Assembly (NCBI GenBank): GCA_903813345.2
Contig: CAIIXF020000002.1
Span: 35,110,109 to 35,174,108 of the forward strand
Reading direction: 5' to 3'
DNA from: Owenia fusiformis
Taxonomy: Eukaryota; Annelida; Polychaeta; Sabellida; Oweniidae
DNA: 64,000 bases
Shown: positions 1-11,905 of the stretch, piece after piece
Layout: each line of letters begins with the position of its first letter
Position numbering within the stretch: the stretch's first letter is position 1
Program-made: the position numbers and the translations under genes
The notes under the pieces: generated by a model
The model's database searches: none
What the model was told of the DNA's origin: nothing
What the model saw: only the letters and a program-made list of their open reading frames with translations

Positions 1-1010
1 TGATAATGTCCCCTTGTCACCCCCCCCCCTCCAGTTCAACCAATTATTTAAACCATGCTGCCTATATTAACATTACCATATAATCAAAACTGGTATCCAT
101 TTGAGTTTTCTAACCCTGCTATGAAGGATGTAACAAAAGTATCTAGAATGGTATATTACACTTTTTTCTGAATGTTGATATCCAAAAAAACATATCTTTG
201 GTTTATCAACACATACCGGACACAATATAACGAGTATACACATAGCAACATAGATAAGAGAATTGGGGAAAATTACAATCCCTTTGATCAAATTATTAAG
301 ATTTAATCTCCGGCTGAGGTGTAATCGAAGTGTTGATACACATAATTAGCAATTAGAAATGCTTTAATGATTTAGTAAGATTAAAGTTTTCAATTGCCTT
401 TGAAACAACATCTTATATCAAAAGAATGGATATTGAGAGTATGGATGTATTCATATTCATATCAAACATTCATATATATTTTACAGTGGAATTCCTTCAA
501 TAAATGCAACATATTTACCGGATTTCCTGCATAATGATAAAATGTTAATGATATAGTTTTTGATAAAACCCCAGGGCCGTAGCCAGCTTTCAGTCGGGGG
601 GGGGGGGTGTAATCGCCAAAATATTTGCGGTTTTCAGTCGTGACATAAGGGACATAAGGGAGGCAAAAAAGATTTGCTTTGAATGTTTACAAAAATGATG
701 CAAGCTTCAAACTAAAAATCATTTTAACGCTCTTTTCTTCATCTACCTAATGTTTGTATTTTATTGCTTGTGGGGAGGATGTGCGAACCCCTCGCTCCCC
801 TTGTTACGCTTATAAACCCAATTAGAATTCCCAAGGAATCAACTTTATTAATTATATGTGCATATGTGAAAATGAGCTTGCATGTAGAAATTGCATTGTA
901 TGCAAACCTTCCCCCGACCGACCCAGTTATAATAATGGCTTTTGAATGATGTCTGCCCCTTGATGCATGCATCGGTTAATAAGTGGTGCTAAGAATATTG
1001 TTGTAGGCCC
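1..1010. repeat. Left arm of a ~7-kb inverted-repeat structure
   Basis: Reads as the reverse complement of about 6073-6995, including TGATAATGTCCCC at the outer end, TCGGGGGGGG tracts and GATGCATGCATC near the inner end. Divergence is moderate, with small indels. Homology runs to base 1, so the arm may extend outside the window. No transposase frame lies between the arms. Confidence 0.75.
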
Positions 1011-1360
1011 TGGTGAAGGGAAATGTCATAAAGATTTGACGTATATCGCGATATAGCCGCGCCACCTTTGTCTTTATCCTTCCAAACGCAAACGGCAGAT
1101 AAGAGGGGTTCTGGCGTACCAGAATGTTTGACGTAGGATTAAAAAGGAATGAATGATTGATTATTATTAAGCTGGTGCTTAATAAGCCACTTACAATATA
1201 TAATTTTAATTCTAAAATGATACGTGACGTCACAACATGGGCTTTTTCTAGTTGAAAGCCCATGGTCACAATAACTAGAAAAGTTGGAGTATGTATGACC
1301 GCTAAAATTCATAAATGCAAATTTTTTTTTGTCTGTGTTTATCATATTAGAATCGTAACA

Positions 1361-1522
1361 AAGACCTCGATTTTATGATGTATGTCAGATATATAACCTC
1401 AAATTTTATTCTGGCCATTGACAAAGACCTCAATTGCTACGACAATTGCTGACAATGAACAGAATAAATGTTTTGGTCATACTGTATATCACGCCATAAA
1501 TCATAAAATCTCGGTCTTTATT
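1361..1522. mobile_element. Small inverted-repeat element (~160 bp)
   Basis: AAAGACCTCGATTTTATGAT at the left is mirrored by ATCATAAAATCTCGGTCTTT at the right, with one-base shifts. It lies inside the 7-kb structure. It is MITE-like in size, but no target duplication was resolved. Confidence 0.5.
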
Positions 1523-1564
1523 CCTTAAATATAGTTGATATTGTGTCACGTTTGTTATAACACA

Positions 1565-1752
1565 TAGGTGTAGCCAGGGGGGGGGGTGCGATGGGTGAAT
1601 GATCGCACCCCCCCCCCCCCCATAACCAATAAAGAAAGAAGAAGAAAGGACCTTTGAATGCCTTGTACTTGAAACTCCCCCCCCCCACTGAAAACCGAAT
1701 TATTTTGAGGATCGCACCCTCTGACTGAAAGCTGACTACGCCCCTGTAACAT
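1565..1752. mobile_element. Small MITE-like element with GTAGCC/GGCTAC-type ends
   Basis: Starts TAGGTGTAGCCAGG and ends CTGACTACGCCCCTG, imperfect inverted termini related to CAGTGGCGTAGCC at 11905. Poly-G and poly-C tracts inside can fold back on each other. Confidence 0.5.
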
Positions 1753-1759
1753 GTATTCA

Positions 1760-3820
1760 ATTGATACAGCTATAAAATAAAAGAAGACATGACTGTTTTG
1801 GCATTTTGAAAATAATACTTTTGTTTCCTTTCACTTTATGATATGTCCTTTTTCAGCGTTTGGTGGTTGGTGTTCTGCTAGGAATGGATTGAATCAGGGT
1901 TTAATTTTGCAAGGGAATCTCGAAACAAGCGCTAAATTGTGTATAAGCACAATTACCTTTATTTTACAACAAAGAGTATATTCATTGGGCGGGGGTTGAA
2001 TAATGTGTTTTATCAGAGAGTTTGTTCCAAATATTGAGTTTGGTTTAAAGAGAAATATCCCGGGAGAAGTATGAGGGTCCCGGTATCATTTTCAATAACA
2101 ATGGATTATTCTTTAAGAGCTTTTATTTTATAATCCACATAACCCGAACTTGTGATTAAACTAATGATCAAAGGATGGCTTTTTGCACCATTGTTAAATC
2201 GGGGATACGTTTGACAATACTCATGTTTGGGTAATTCATTCTAACCAAATCTGTAATCTGTTCAATTCTATAAAACAATTATATTTTCAAAATTCTGCCA
2301 AGATATATAACTACATGTATGTAATAACATGTATGAACTCCAGGCTATGAACTACATGCATTTAGTTAGATCAGAGAGTTCCAAAAATAATAATCCCATC
2401 AAATAACCTGATCAATAGAATTAGGATTTAATCCTTTACATGTAATCATCACCCAATATTTAGAGGGGGCTCATATCTGAAAACATTTCCGAATTTTTAT
2501 AAAATCACACAGATACTGCCTGGCTTCCAAGATGCAAAAATAATTTGTATAGATAGTGTACCTTGAACACCATTTTTTTATGAATGCTGGGGACTCCGTA
2601 TTAAAAGGATAATTTAAAAATATATAGGTCTGGGAAAGGTTAAAGGCACACTGCGTCGCTATAGAATGAATTGCGCTACTATTTTCACAATTGTATTGAT
2701 ATTTGGTGTCAAATACACATATCTTGGTATATTTGAAGTCCCAAACGGCTTAGTTTCAGAAACATCCCAAATTTAAATTCAAAAATGACCGTTAGCTCCG
2801 CACCCTCCGCTCATTTGCTCCGCTCCCAATATTTCCCACAGGCTCTGTCTGCATAGGGTGGATACCTAGTATATGATTACTCTTTGCAGATATTCAGATT
2901 AAAATGTTTTTCCTAGTCTCTTATTTAATGTATGTCAAACTATGTAGAATACGTGTGTGTTACAGATAATAGTATACGCATTTGACTATCTAGCTTTTGG
3001 TGTTTATTCTCAACCTGCAACCTGGCATGATTTATTTGGAAAGACATTGTTACATTCGCAAAGGAATTGGCAAAAGAAATTCAATTCCGTCTTATGTATT
3101 AGTTATCTTAATAAAAGGCACAGCATATTTTGTAAGCAAGACTCATTAATCTATGTTTTATTTAGAAAATAGTATATCAGTCAGGTAGATGTTCTAATCA
3201 GTTATGAAAATACATTTGTTTATTTCAAAAATAATCAAATCGATTTGTTTGTTTTAGTGTTTAGCAGTGTTCTTTCATGACTTGACGCTTCCATGAATAG
3301 AGTAACGTTGAAATGAGATTTTTTAAAATTCTATATGGACATAGTTATTTTTTACTATTGGACTGTTGTGGATGTCACAGTGCCTCCCATCCATACCCCC
3401 CCCCCCCGCTAATTACAGGTATACACTTTTTAATCATAACATCTTCCTGTTTCACCTGAAACATGGTCTGATATTATGAGGCATGTTCTGTGATCTGAGC
3501 ACATCAGATGAGAAGAGTTACAACTGTCAATAAGTGTGAAAGTTATCATGTAATAATTTACTTAATGTCAATACATTACATACATGTAATAGACATGTAT
3601 TGCATTTAACAGCAGATATTAGCACCGGCACATGTACAAAAGTTTTATGACCCCACTCCCAAGCATCTTTCTGTTTCTCCTGAAACATCTCAGGGCTGAG
3701 AAGAAATGAGATGTCATGCTTTATCATGATGTTATGACCCCGATTAGATGAAATATTAGCTGGGATGAAAGATCAAAATCCTCAATTTTGGACTCTCCTA
3801 GATCACCAAAAAACGGTTAT
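1760..3820. other. AT-rich spacer, no gene seen
   Basis: Only short open frames occur on either strand. The one notable feature is a poly-C tract near 3395-3408. No motif, splice-consistent exon or RNA gene was recognised. Confidence 0.5.
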
Positions 3821-3824
3821 GTGC

Positions 3825-5640
3825 AAACAAATTCATAACTCCCTCAAAACACACACTATCAACACCAAAAATACCTCACAATAAAGGATGAAAGAAAAAC
3901 AACACAACCAAACCAGACTTAAACAATAAACTAACCACACACAGACACAATCAACTAATATGCATACACCCACCCAATACAACACAAATATGGGAAGATC
4001 AAAATATCTGAAATACGGACCATTAAACCCCACATTCAAGTTAATATCTCAACAACAAGATAAGATACCAACATAATACACACACCAACAGGAATCAAAA
4101 ACATTAAGCAAGCCGCCTGAATCAACAGAAAAACGATTTACCGACCATAGATCCACCCTAAACACCACCAAACCTAAACCAACTTCACAAATCGAAAATA
4201 CCGCAAAATGCCGAAAACACCAAAACACGTCCAAACACGGAAAAGTTAACAACCCTTCTAATACACACAATATGAACATTGCATATACCTGGCCATGAAG
4301 CTATCACAATGAACTAAACAACCAAATTAAATTTCAACATCGAACTGACAATACCATGATGCAATCAACCAATACGCATACACCTTCCCGATAAAACACA
4401 AATATGAGAAAATCAAATATTTGAAATACGGGCCATCAAACCCTACATTCAAGTTAATATCTCAACAACAAGATATGCCACGAACATAATGCACACACCA
4501 ACGGAAAGCTAAAACATTAAACAAACCACCTGAACCATCAAAAGACAATTTACCTACTATAGACCCGTGCTAGTCACCACCAAACTCAAACCAACTCAAC
4601 AAATCGAAAATACCGCAAAATGACGAAAACACCAAAACGCGACTAAACACGAAAAAATCAACAACTCTTCTAATACACACAATATGAACATAACATATAC
4701 CTGACTATGAAGCTGAAACAATGAACAAAACAACCAGATTCAATTTCAACATTGAACCGACCATACCCCGATGCAATTAACCAATACACATACACCCTCC
4801 CGATAAAACACAAATAAGGGAAAATCAAAATATTTGAAATACGGGCCATTAAACCTTACATTCAAGTTAATATCTCAACAACAAGATATGCCACAAACAC
4901 AATGCACACACCAACTGATAACTAAAACATTAAACAAGCCACCTGAACCAGCAGAAAAACGATTCACCGACCATAGACCTAACCTAGACACCAACAAACT
5001 CAAACCAACTCAACAAATCGAAAATACCGCAAAATTAAAACAAAAAGTACAACCAAACACGAACAAATTAATGCCTCCTCGAAAACACAAAATATCAACA
5101 CAAGACACATGACAATGAAGCGCAAATAATGAACATAACAACCAAACCAAATTCCAGCACTGAACTGACCATACCCTAATACAATTAACCAATACACACA
5201 CGTGTTCGATTAAAACAGAATACAAGAAAATCGAAATATTTAAAATACGGACCACTAAACGGTACATTTAAGTTAATATCTCAACAACAAGATATGCTAG
5301 CAACATATCACATATACTGAAAGCTGAAACACTAAACAAACCACCTGAACCACCAAAATGCAATTTACCCACCCTCAACCTACCACAGACATCGCCAAAC
5401 GCACACCAACTCAACAAATTGAAAACACCACAAAATGCCACAAAAACAACCGAACACGAACAAGCCAACAACCCTTTAAATACACACAATATCAACATAT
5501 AACATACATGACCATATGACTTAACCACATACCAAACCAAACCAAATTTATCAATAAACTGACCACGCCTTTATGCAATAAACCAATACGCATAAACAAC
5601 CACCCCCCTCCCGCCAAAAATGAATACGGGAAACCTGTTA
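3825..5640. repeat. ~412-bp tandem array, G-poor strand
   Basis: The landmark AAGTTAATATCTCAACAA recurs near 4038, 4450, 4864 and 5270 (spacing about 406-414), giving a little over four copies. The plus strand is very rich in A and C and poor in G. Because of this skew the minus strand shows open frames rich in C, V, F and L, repeated from unit to unit. They are composition artefacts, not supported genes. Confidence 0.85.
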
Positions 5641-5644
5641 AAAT

Positions 5645-6070
5645 ACAACTGAATGATAGAAAAGAAAACAGCATTTTCATTCACAACCCAATCACATAGA
5701 ACACTCTTTCGGCCGCAGAGGAAGAACAATCATGGGATACCCCCATGAGTTCGAAACATCTTGGGCCCTTATAATGACCAACATATAAGGGAGAAGATCC
5801 GCTACAGGATCGGGATGTCCGGCCTCTCTCTACGTGAATGAAGATAGGGAATAACACACCAATGTCATTACCCTAGGATCTACCAAATATACACGACCCG
5901 TCACATGAGTACTGACGGTGGTTAGGGGAAGCTTAGCTACTAGACCTTGTCTCCCAGGTCCCCCGAACGAGACCTCTCACCATTAATACAGATTGCATGA
6001 CATATGCGTATTTACTACAGGTGATGTCTCAGGACATTGTCTAAGTCACCACTCCCAAAAACCAAATCTT
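5645..6070. other. Unique sequence inside the 7-kb inverted repeat
   Basis: Less AT-rich than its surroundings, with several short near-palindromes (for example around 5790-5815). No coding frame, RNA gene or terminal repeat was recognised. Confidence 0.4.
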
Positions 6071-6072
6071 CA

Positions 6073-6995
6073 GCATGGCCTCCGTACCAATATTCTTAAC
6101 TCCACTTCTTAACAGATGCATGCATCAAGGGGTAGACACCATTCAAAATACATAAACATGACCGGGTCTGTCGGGGAAGGTTTGCAAACAATGCAATTTC
6201 TACATGCAAGCTCATTTTCACATATGCACATATAATAATTAATAAAGTCTTGGGAATTTTAATTGCATAATTTTTGTAAAAATTCAAAACAATTTTTTTG
6301 CCTCACTTGTCATGATTACACCCCCCCCCGACTAAAAGTCATGTTGGCTCCGGCCCGGGGGTTCTATTGAAAACTATATCATCAACGTTTTATCATTATG
6401 CAGAAAGTCCAATATGAAATCTAAAATCAGGTAAATATGTTGCATTTATTGAAGGAATTATAATACACTGTAAACTATAATGTTTGATATGAATATGAAT
6501 ACATCCATACAACCATATTCTCAAAATCCATTCTTTTGAAATAAGATGTTTCAACAAAGGCAATTGAAAACTTTAATCTTTGAACCTGGGAATCTAAACT
6601 ACAGTGGTGATTAACTTTCTGATTGCTAATTATGTGTATCAACTCTTTGATTGCCCCTCAGTTGGAGATTAAATCTTAAAATTTGATCAAAGGGATTATA
6701 ATTTTCCCCGTTTCTCTTATCTATGTTACAATGTGTATATTCGTTATTGTGTCACCGGAATGTTTTGATAAACAAAAACAAAATGTTTTTTGGACATCAA
6801 CATTAGACAAAAGTTCAATATACCATTCTAGATACATTGTATATTTGTTACATCCTTCATACCAATGTTAGAAGCTCAAACGAACGCCAGTTTTGATTAT
6901 ATGGTAATGTTAATATATTCAGCATGGTTTAAAACAATTGGTGGATTTGGAGGGGGGGGGTGACAAGGGGACCCGGGAGGGGACATTATCAAGGT
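6073..6995. repeat. Right arm of the ~7-kb inverted-repeat structure
   Basis: Inverted partner of 1-1010. It carries a short extra segment (CCGGGAGGGG region near 6972) relative to the left arm. Both arms contain poly-C/poly-G tracts and a GTAGCC- or GGAGCC-type motif also seen at other element ends in this window. Confidence 0.75.
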
Positions 6996-7699
6996 GGTTC
7001 ACGGGGCGAACTTAGGCATTGGCAAGGGGGTAGGACATACTCTGGTGAAAAACTGTCTTCTTTTTGGCTCTTGAGACACTTCTTCACAGATCTCTTCGGC
7101 AATATAAGACCCATTTGTCTGAAAATAAGGTTGCTTAAACTAATAAGGCCTAAATGTGGCTATGCAGAAGCAAAGGCTGTATTTCATAAAACAATTTCTA
7201 AACATTAACTGTAATCATGGTGATCCGCGGTCGTCAATACAGATCAAAGAAATAAACGTATTGAGAAATAATCCTTGACTTCTTTTTCTTGTTACTTCGA
7301 ATTAACCACTTTAATTATGTGGACATACAATTTTTCGAAAATTACAAAAATGCTCACAATAAATTAATCTTAATATTGGCTTGATCAAATATATCTTTAA
7401 GACCCTTAGTCTTTTGAAATTTCCAAACCGTATAATACACTACCATGTTTCGCATGGGTATATTCTCATTTATATTCTAGTTTGATTTATATTACATTAA
7501 AAATGAATGGTATAATCGGACATGATACGGGTCACTATAACTATTGGGGAGAGGGTGATTAATAATTATATTAAGTAACAATGGAATAAATTGTGCTTCA
7601 AGCCCGTAGCCTGGAGGAAGGTTCGCTAAAGAAACATACAGCAAGTATTTTCCCAAGGGGGGGGGGCACTTTTCAAAAATTTCCGTGATTACATGATTC
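6996..7699. other. Spacer, no gene seen
   Basis: AT-rich apart from a G tract near 7660. A CCCGTAGCCTGG motif near 7603 resembles the ends of other elements here. No supported feature. Confidence 0.4.
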
Positions 7700-8486
7700 A
7701 TTTTTCATACGAATCCTGCACGAATCCTGAATGCTGGATTCATTTGTAAACTACCTTGCATATGAATCCTGCTTGAATCCTGGCTACAGGATTCATTTGT
7801 AAAGTACCTTCCATATGAATCCTGCACGAATCCTGAAGGTTGGATTCATTTGTAAACTACCTTCCATATGAATCCTGCACGAATCCTGAAGGTTGGATTC
7901 ATTTGTAAACTACCTTCCATATGAATCCTGGACGAATCCTGAAGATTGGATTCATTTGTAAAGTACCTTCCATATGAATCCTGCACGAATCCTGAAGGTT
8001 GGATTCATTTGTAAACTACCTTCCATATGAATCCTGCACGAATCCTGAAGGTTGGATTCATTTGTAAACTACCTTCCATATGAATCCTGCACGAATCCTG
8101 AAGGTTGGATTCATTTGTAAACTACCTTCCATATGAATCCTGCACGAATCCTGAAGGTTGGATTCATTTGTAAACTACCTTCCATATGAATCCTGCACGA
8201 ATCCTGAAGGTTGGATTCATTTGTAATCTACCTTCCATATGAATCCTGCACGAATCCTGAAGGTTGGATTCATTTGTAAACTACCTTTCATATGAATCCT
8301 GCACGAATCCTGAAGGTTGGATTCATTTGTAAACTACCTTCCATATGAATCCTGCACGAATCCTGGCTACAGGATTCATTTGTAAACTACTTAAACAGCG
8401 AATCCTGTACGAATCCTGGAGGCAGGATTCATACAGGATTCATATGTGCATATGAATCCTGCTTGAATCCTGCCTTCAGGATTCGG
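7700..8486. repeat. 53-bp minisatellite (~14-15 copies)
   Basis: The unit contains CATATGAATCCTG, CACGAATCCTGAAGG, TTGGATTCATTTGTAAA and CTACCTTC. GAATCC is mirrored by GGATTC inside each unit, so every copy can form a short hairpin. The central copies are nearly identical and the terminal ones diverge (GGCTACAGGATTC variants), as expected of unequal exchange. It lies on the 3' side of the partial transporter copy, just outside the duplicated block. Confidence 0.9.
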
Positions 8487-8754
8487 GGATTTGATTCACT
8501 TTTTTTGCTGTGATATTTTTCAAAAGTGTCAAAACTGTGCTCTAGTTTTTATATATGTAATCAGCTTTTGATAGTACTGAAAATTAAAAAGTTATTAAAG
8601 AAAAATTGATTGAACAATTTTGTCCACTTTTTAAAATAACTTTAAAATGTTTTAAATTCACAAAATATTTATGATTGTATTTAAATTTGGTTACATTTTC
8701 AGTTAACTCAGATTTAAACCTACTTATTTTCTATTAGATAGAAAAGTTTTGAAA
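8487..8754. other. AT-rich spacer between minisatellite and duplication arm
   Basis: No coding frame or repeat recognised. The duplication boundary lies at its right end near 8755. Confidence 0.4.
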
Positions 8755-9162
8755 GTGCCAGTTGTCATGTCCGCAATTAACAATTCAGATTACTGAAAAT
8801 ATGCCAGAAGTAACATTTAATATTTCAAACATTCTATCAAAAGTTGAAATTAATTATATAAAATTACGTCGTTGCATTTCAAGTTGAGATGAGTTGTCTT
8901 GGGATGAGTCCTGTTACCAAACTCACTATCATACCTGCCATCATTGGCTTCGATGGTTTTGTCCCACATGATAACATGCTAGGTTATTTTCTTATTAAAC
9001 TATGTTAAGCAATTTCTTTTTCAATCGCCATCCATCTGTCAGTGAGTCAGTCTATCGATAAAAGGTGGTAGTAAGTCACCCCTCGTTCAATTTAGTTTTG
9101 ACATTCAATAGTAATTGCTTAAGCACAAATATTAGATTCAAAAGTTATTGTGTTAAACCTAC

Positions 9163-9474
9163 CTAAGGGAAAACTAATACTTAGGACGCTTGTGGCAAAT
9201 ACATGAAACCTATGCTGTTGATGAAAATGTTCCCCGAGGATATTAGAAACTGCAACAAGCAGAATAGAATTCGCCATCCCTCCTATAATACTGTGTGTCA
9301 GGAACAACCAGTCGATTGAAGAAATGAATGAGGAACACAAGAAGCTTAAAGATTTTAGTGTGATGCCAATCATTGATCCAATTCGATATCCATTTGTTCC
9401 CAGGCTCTGGATAATTAGAAAAGACAATGGGGACAGAGTAGCTGAGGTAAACATGACGATAGATCCAATTATAT
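9163..9474 (-). CDS. Exon 2 of partial SLC16-like copy
   Basis: 312 bp, GCAG acceptor and GTAGGT donor as in the complete copy. About eight of 104 residues differ (for example S/C, T/E and I/F in the TM3 region). There are no stops or frameshifts. Conservation of frame and both splice sites argues against long-term pseudogene decay, or for a recent duplication. Confidence 0.8.
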
Positions 9475-11849
9475 CTGCAAAAATAGAAGTGTGATATACG
9501 TCGGGTGTCATCATCTCTCTTGAAATTTTTCACAGAAGATTCAACATACAATGATCTATCAATTGAGCAAACATGTTTAGTAAATTAGTATAGCAAACAA
9601 TATTTAACTAAAAGGTTACGGGGCAAGTAAAATCAGCCAGAATTATCCCTATTTATAGATATTTTTCTGTTTTATAAATTCGATATGCGATGCTATTCTC
9701 ATACTTGTAGAACTTAATGTGACTGTTATTCACCATTTATGAAGCAATGAAAGATGATTTGCTACATACTGTAGGTGACTAAATGTTTCTAGTTTCCTGT
9801 TGAATGTCGAATCTTTCATCATACGAATGTAAATCAAGGTGCCATGGTAGTTAACAAGAAATGACAAAACAGAAAGTGACAAAGCCATGCTGGATTTTGA
9901 ATATTTTTTGAATCAAGATAACAGTCATTTTAACTAGTTCCACATAATAGTTACATGGTCAGCATTACAATGGCCATGGTCAGAATGACCCTAAACATGA
10001 TGAAATAACTTTTTTCAGCCCTCTGAAAATGGGACTGGAATGAAAATACTCAAACTGAATTCTCAGTCCATTTGATATAGACCATATGTAGGCGGGGCCT
10101 AGAAAAAGTCCATTTCACTGCTTTATTTCGTCAGTAGAACGGCAAAAATAAGAAATTGGGAGACCACTGCGCAATAATATATGGAAAAGTATATTCATAA
10201 TGTATATGAATGACATTTGTATATTTCAGATTTTTTAGTTTTTTGTGCAATAAGCCTGTGCCGTCTTGTAATTTGAAGAATTTCAGCCATGTTAATCTTA
10301 TTGAAAATAACATGGCAGAGAAACATATATAAGAGGCCACACACTTTATAAGCCAAACTAGAAGCAATCCAAGATATACAAATGTCATTCATGTACATTA
10401 TGAACATACTTTTCCATATATTATTGCACAATGGTCTCCCAATTTCTTATTTTTGCCGTTCTACTGACGAAATCAAGCAGTGAAATGGACTCTAAATCCA
10501 TGATTTCGATAGCGATACTACCAGGTCGTTCAATAAGTTCCCGGAAAAACGCTCTCATTTTGTTAGTTTGTAGTATTTTTTATTGACATTTTCACAGTAT
10601 GTGTAAAATATATTTAGAATTTATGTATAGAAATATTTGTATACAATATTTCATATTTATTAACTTATCCTTGATAACGTGTCGTCATAAAAGGGTACGC
10701 GGGGCACTAGTTTGACGTTAAAATTACACAATTTTCAATTTATTCATCATATGTTCACATTTTTTGTATTTGTTTTATTTCAACTGAATAAACAGTCCTG
10801 TTACCATGGTAACTATGTGACATCATATTACTGCTGTACAAGATGCAAAGATTCTTGGAATTGATGACATCATACATATTTGCATGACATCACACAACTA
10901 ATGCATGACATCAGTCATTAGTCAGACACCAAAATGGCTACTGCAGGAGGGGATGCAGATTTGCTCAGAAAATAACTATGCAGATAAGAAGCTCTATCCG
11001 TTTCTGTGTCATGGGCCATCTATCAAAAAAAAGAAACTATATTCACTCTATCCACCTGATACGGCAGTATGAGATTTTGCTGTTTTCAACAGATTGAAGG
11101 AAGCTCTGAGGGGGATTCGCTTTGGCTCAGTTGATGATCTTAAAGCAGGTGTTAAGAATGCACTAAAGGAGAAGTTACCAGCTGGGCTCTGTGACCAATA
11201 CAAGCAATGGGTTCAGAGACAGAGGCTATGTATTCAACACAATGGTTCATATTTTGAGCATTTAATGTAGATGACATTTGAGGACTATGTGAACATATAA
11301 TCTTACAAGCATATAAAGACATCAAAGGGTGTTAAATATATTGTAAAATGTGACTAAAACGCTTAGATTTAATGATCCAAACCGTAATACTAAACAGTGC
11401 CCCGCATACCCTTTTGTGACGTCACATGATGTTGGTTAACTTAAAAACTAGTTAGATATTTTCAAATTAATTTCACACAATGATTTGAAAATAAATTGCA
11501 CACATACTGTGAAAATTTCACTGAAAAATATTATAAACTAATAAAATGAGACCGTTTTTCCGGGAACTTATTGAACGACCTGGTAATACCAATGGTCAAA
11601 TACAGAAGTGTCTAAAAGCACGAACCATGTCTTGATCATCATATTGAGAGATGTTCAGATGAGAGAAGTGTTGACATACAAAAGTTATTACTTACTTTGT
11701 TTTGCCAGAGTAGTTTGGTTCCTGCCTTCACTCTCAATCTCAACAGTGATTACTCCAAAACTTAATTCCATTTGGATACGTAATATCACTAATACAGAAC
11801 ATGCTGCCAAAACAATCCATGCTTTGATTTCGGCTGAGTTTTCTGACAT
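9163..11849 (-). CDS. Partial second copy of the SLC16-like gene (exons 1-2 only)
   Basis: Exon 1 is 11849-11696 and exon 2 is 9474-9163. Both splice sites of intron 1 and the exon 2 donor are intact and match the complete copy base for base in position and phase, so the first 155 codons are open. Homology to the complete copy ends near 8755 in intron 2, and nothing resembling exons 3-6 appears from 1 to 8750. The copy may continue beyond the left edge or may be a truncated duplicate. Its intron 1 has gained a 390-bp MITE and a 1063-bp mariner relic. Confidence 0.72.
10102..10491. mobile_element. 390-bp MITE, CTA target duplication, empty site preserved
   Basis: Inverted termini of about 125 bp (AGTCCATTTCACTGCTT and continuing) are flanked by CTA at 10099-10101 and 10492-10494. 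The other duplication arm has a single CTA at 59445-59447 with matching flanks and no element. A 3-bp target duplication suggests PIF/Harbinger, although a TA reading is also possible. No transposase. Confidence 0.85.
10521..11583. mobile_element. Mariner-type element (1063 bp), TA target duplication, empty site preserved
   Basis: The ends are CCAGGTCGTTCAATAAGTTC and its inverse. The first ~31 bases are perfect, and imperfect inverted repetition continues for roughly 200 bp, including GGGTACGCGGGGCAC. TA flanks both sides (10519-10520, 11584-11585). The paralogous site at 59472-59473 has one TA and no element. The interior is a decayed, internally deleted transposase. Confidence 0.92.
11025..11270 (+). 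pseudogene. Mariner transposase C-terminal relic
   Basis: One reading frame gives PPDTAV, a stop, then DFAVFNRLKEALRG and a C-terminal stretch ending YFEHLM and a TAG at 11268-11270. PD..(x)..DF..F with KLK or RLKEALRG is the signature around the last catalytic aspartate of mariner transposases. The frame is interrupted by at least one stop and the N-terminal half is missing, so it cannot be active. Confidence 0.75.
11696..11849 (-). CDS. Exon 1 of partial SLC16-like copy
   Basis: ATG at 11849-11847, 51 codons plus one base, GTAAGT donor at 11695. It encodes MSENSAEIKAWIVLAAC and the rest of TM1, with three substitutions relative to the complete copy. Upstream, the arm is broken by the 2.9-kb element starting near 11906, which would separate this exon from its original promoter region. 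Confidence 0.8.
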
Positions 11850-11905
11850 ATTATAGTGTTTAATATGTACCAACTGAGTGCAACTCAGTGTAACTCCCTT
11901 TTCAG

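Noticed and set aside
3833-5680. Series of 60-90 codon minus-strand frames rich in V, C, F and L
   Set aside because: They recur with the 412-bp unit and reflect the strand skew, which removes stop codons. No conserved family feature.
7700-8486. CRISPR-like regular repeat
   Set aside because: Contiguous 53-bp units without unique spacers, in a spliced eukaryotic context with no cas genes.
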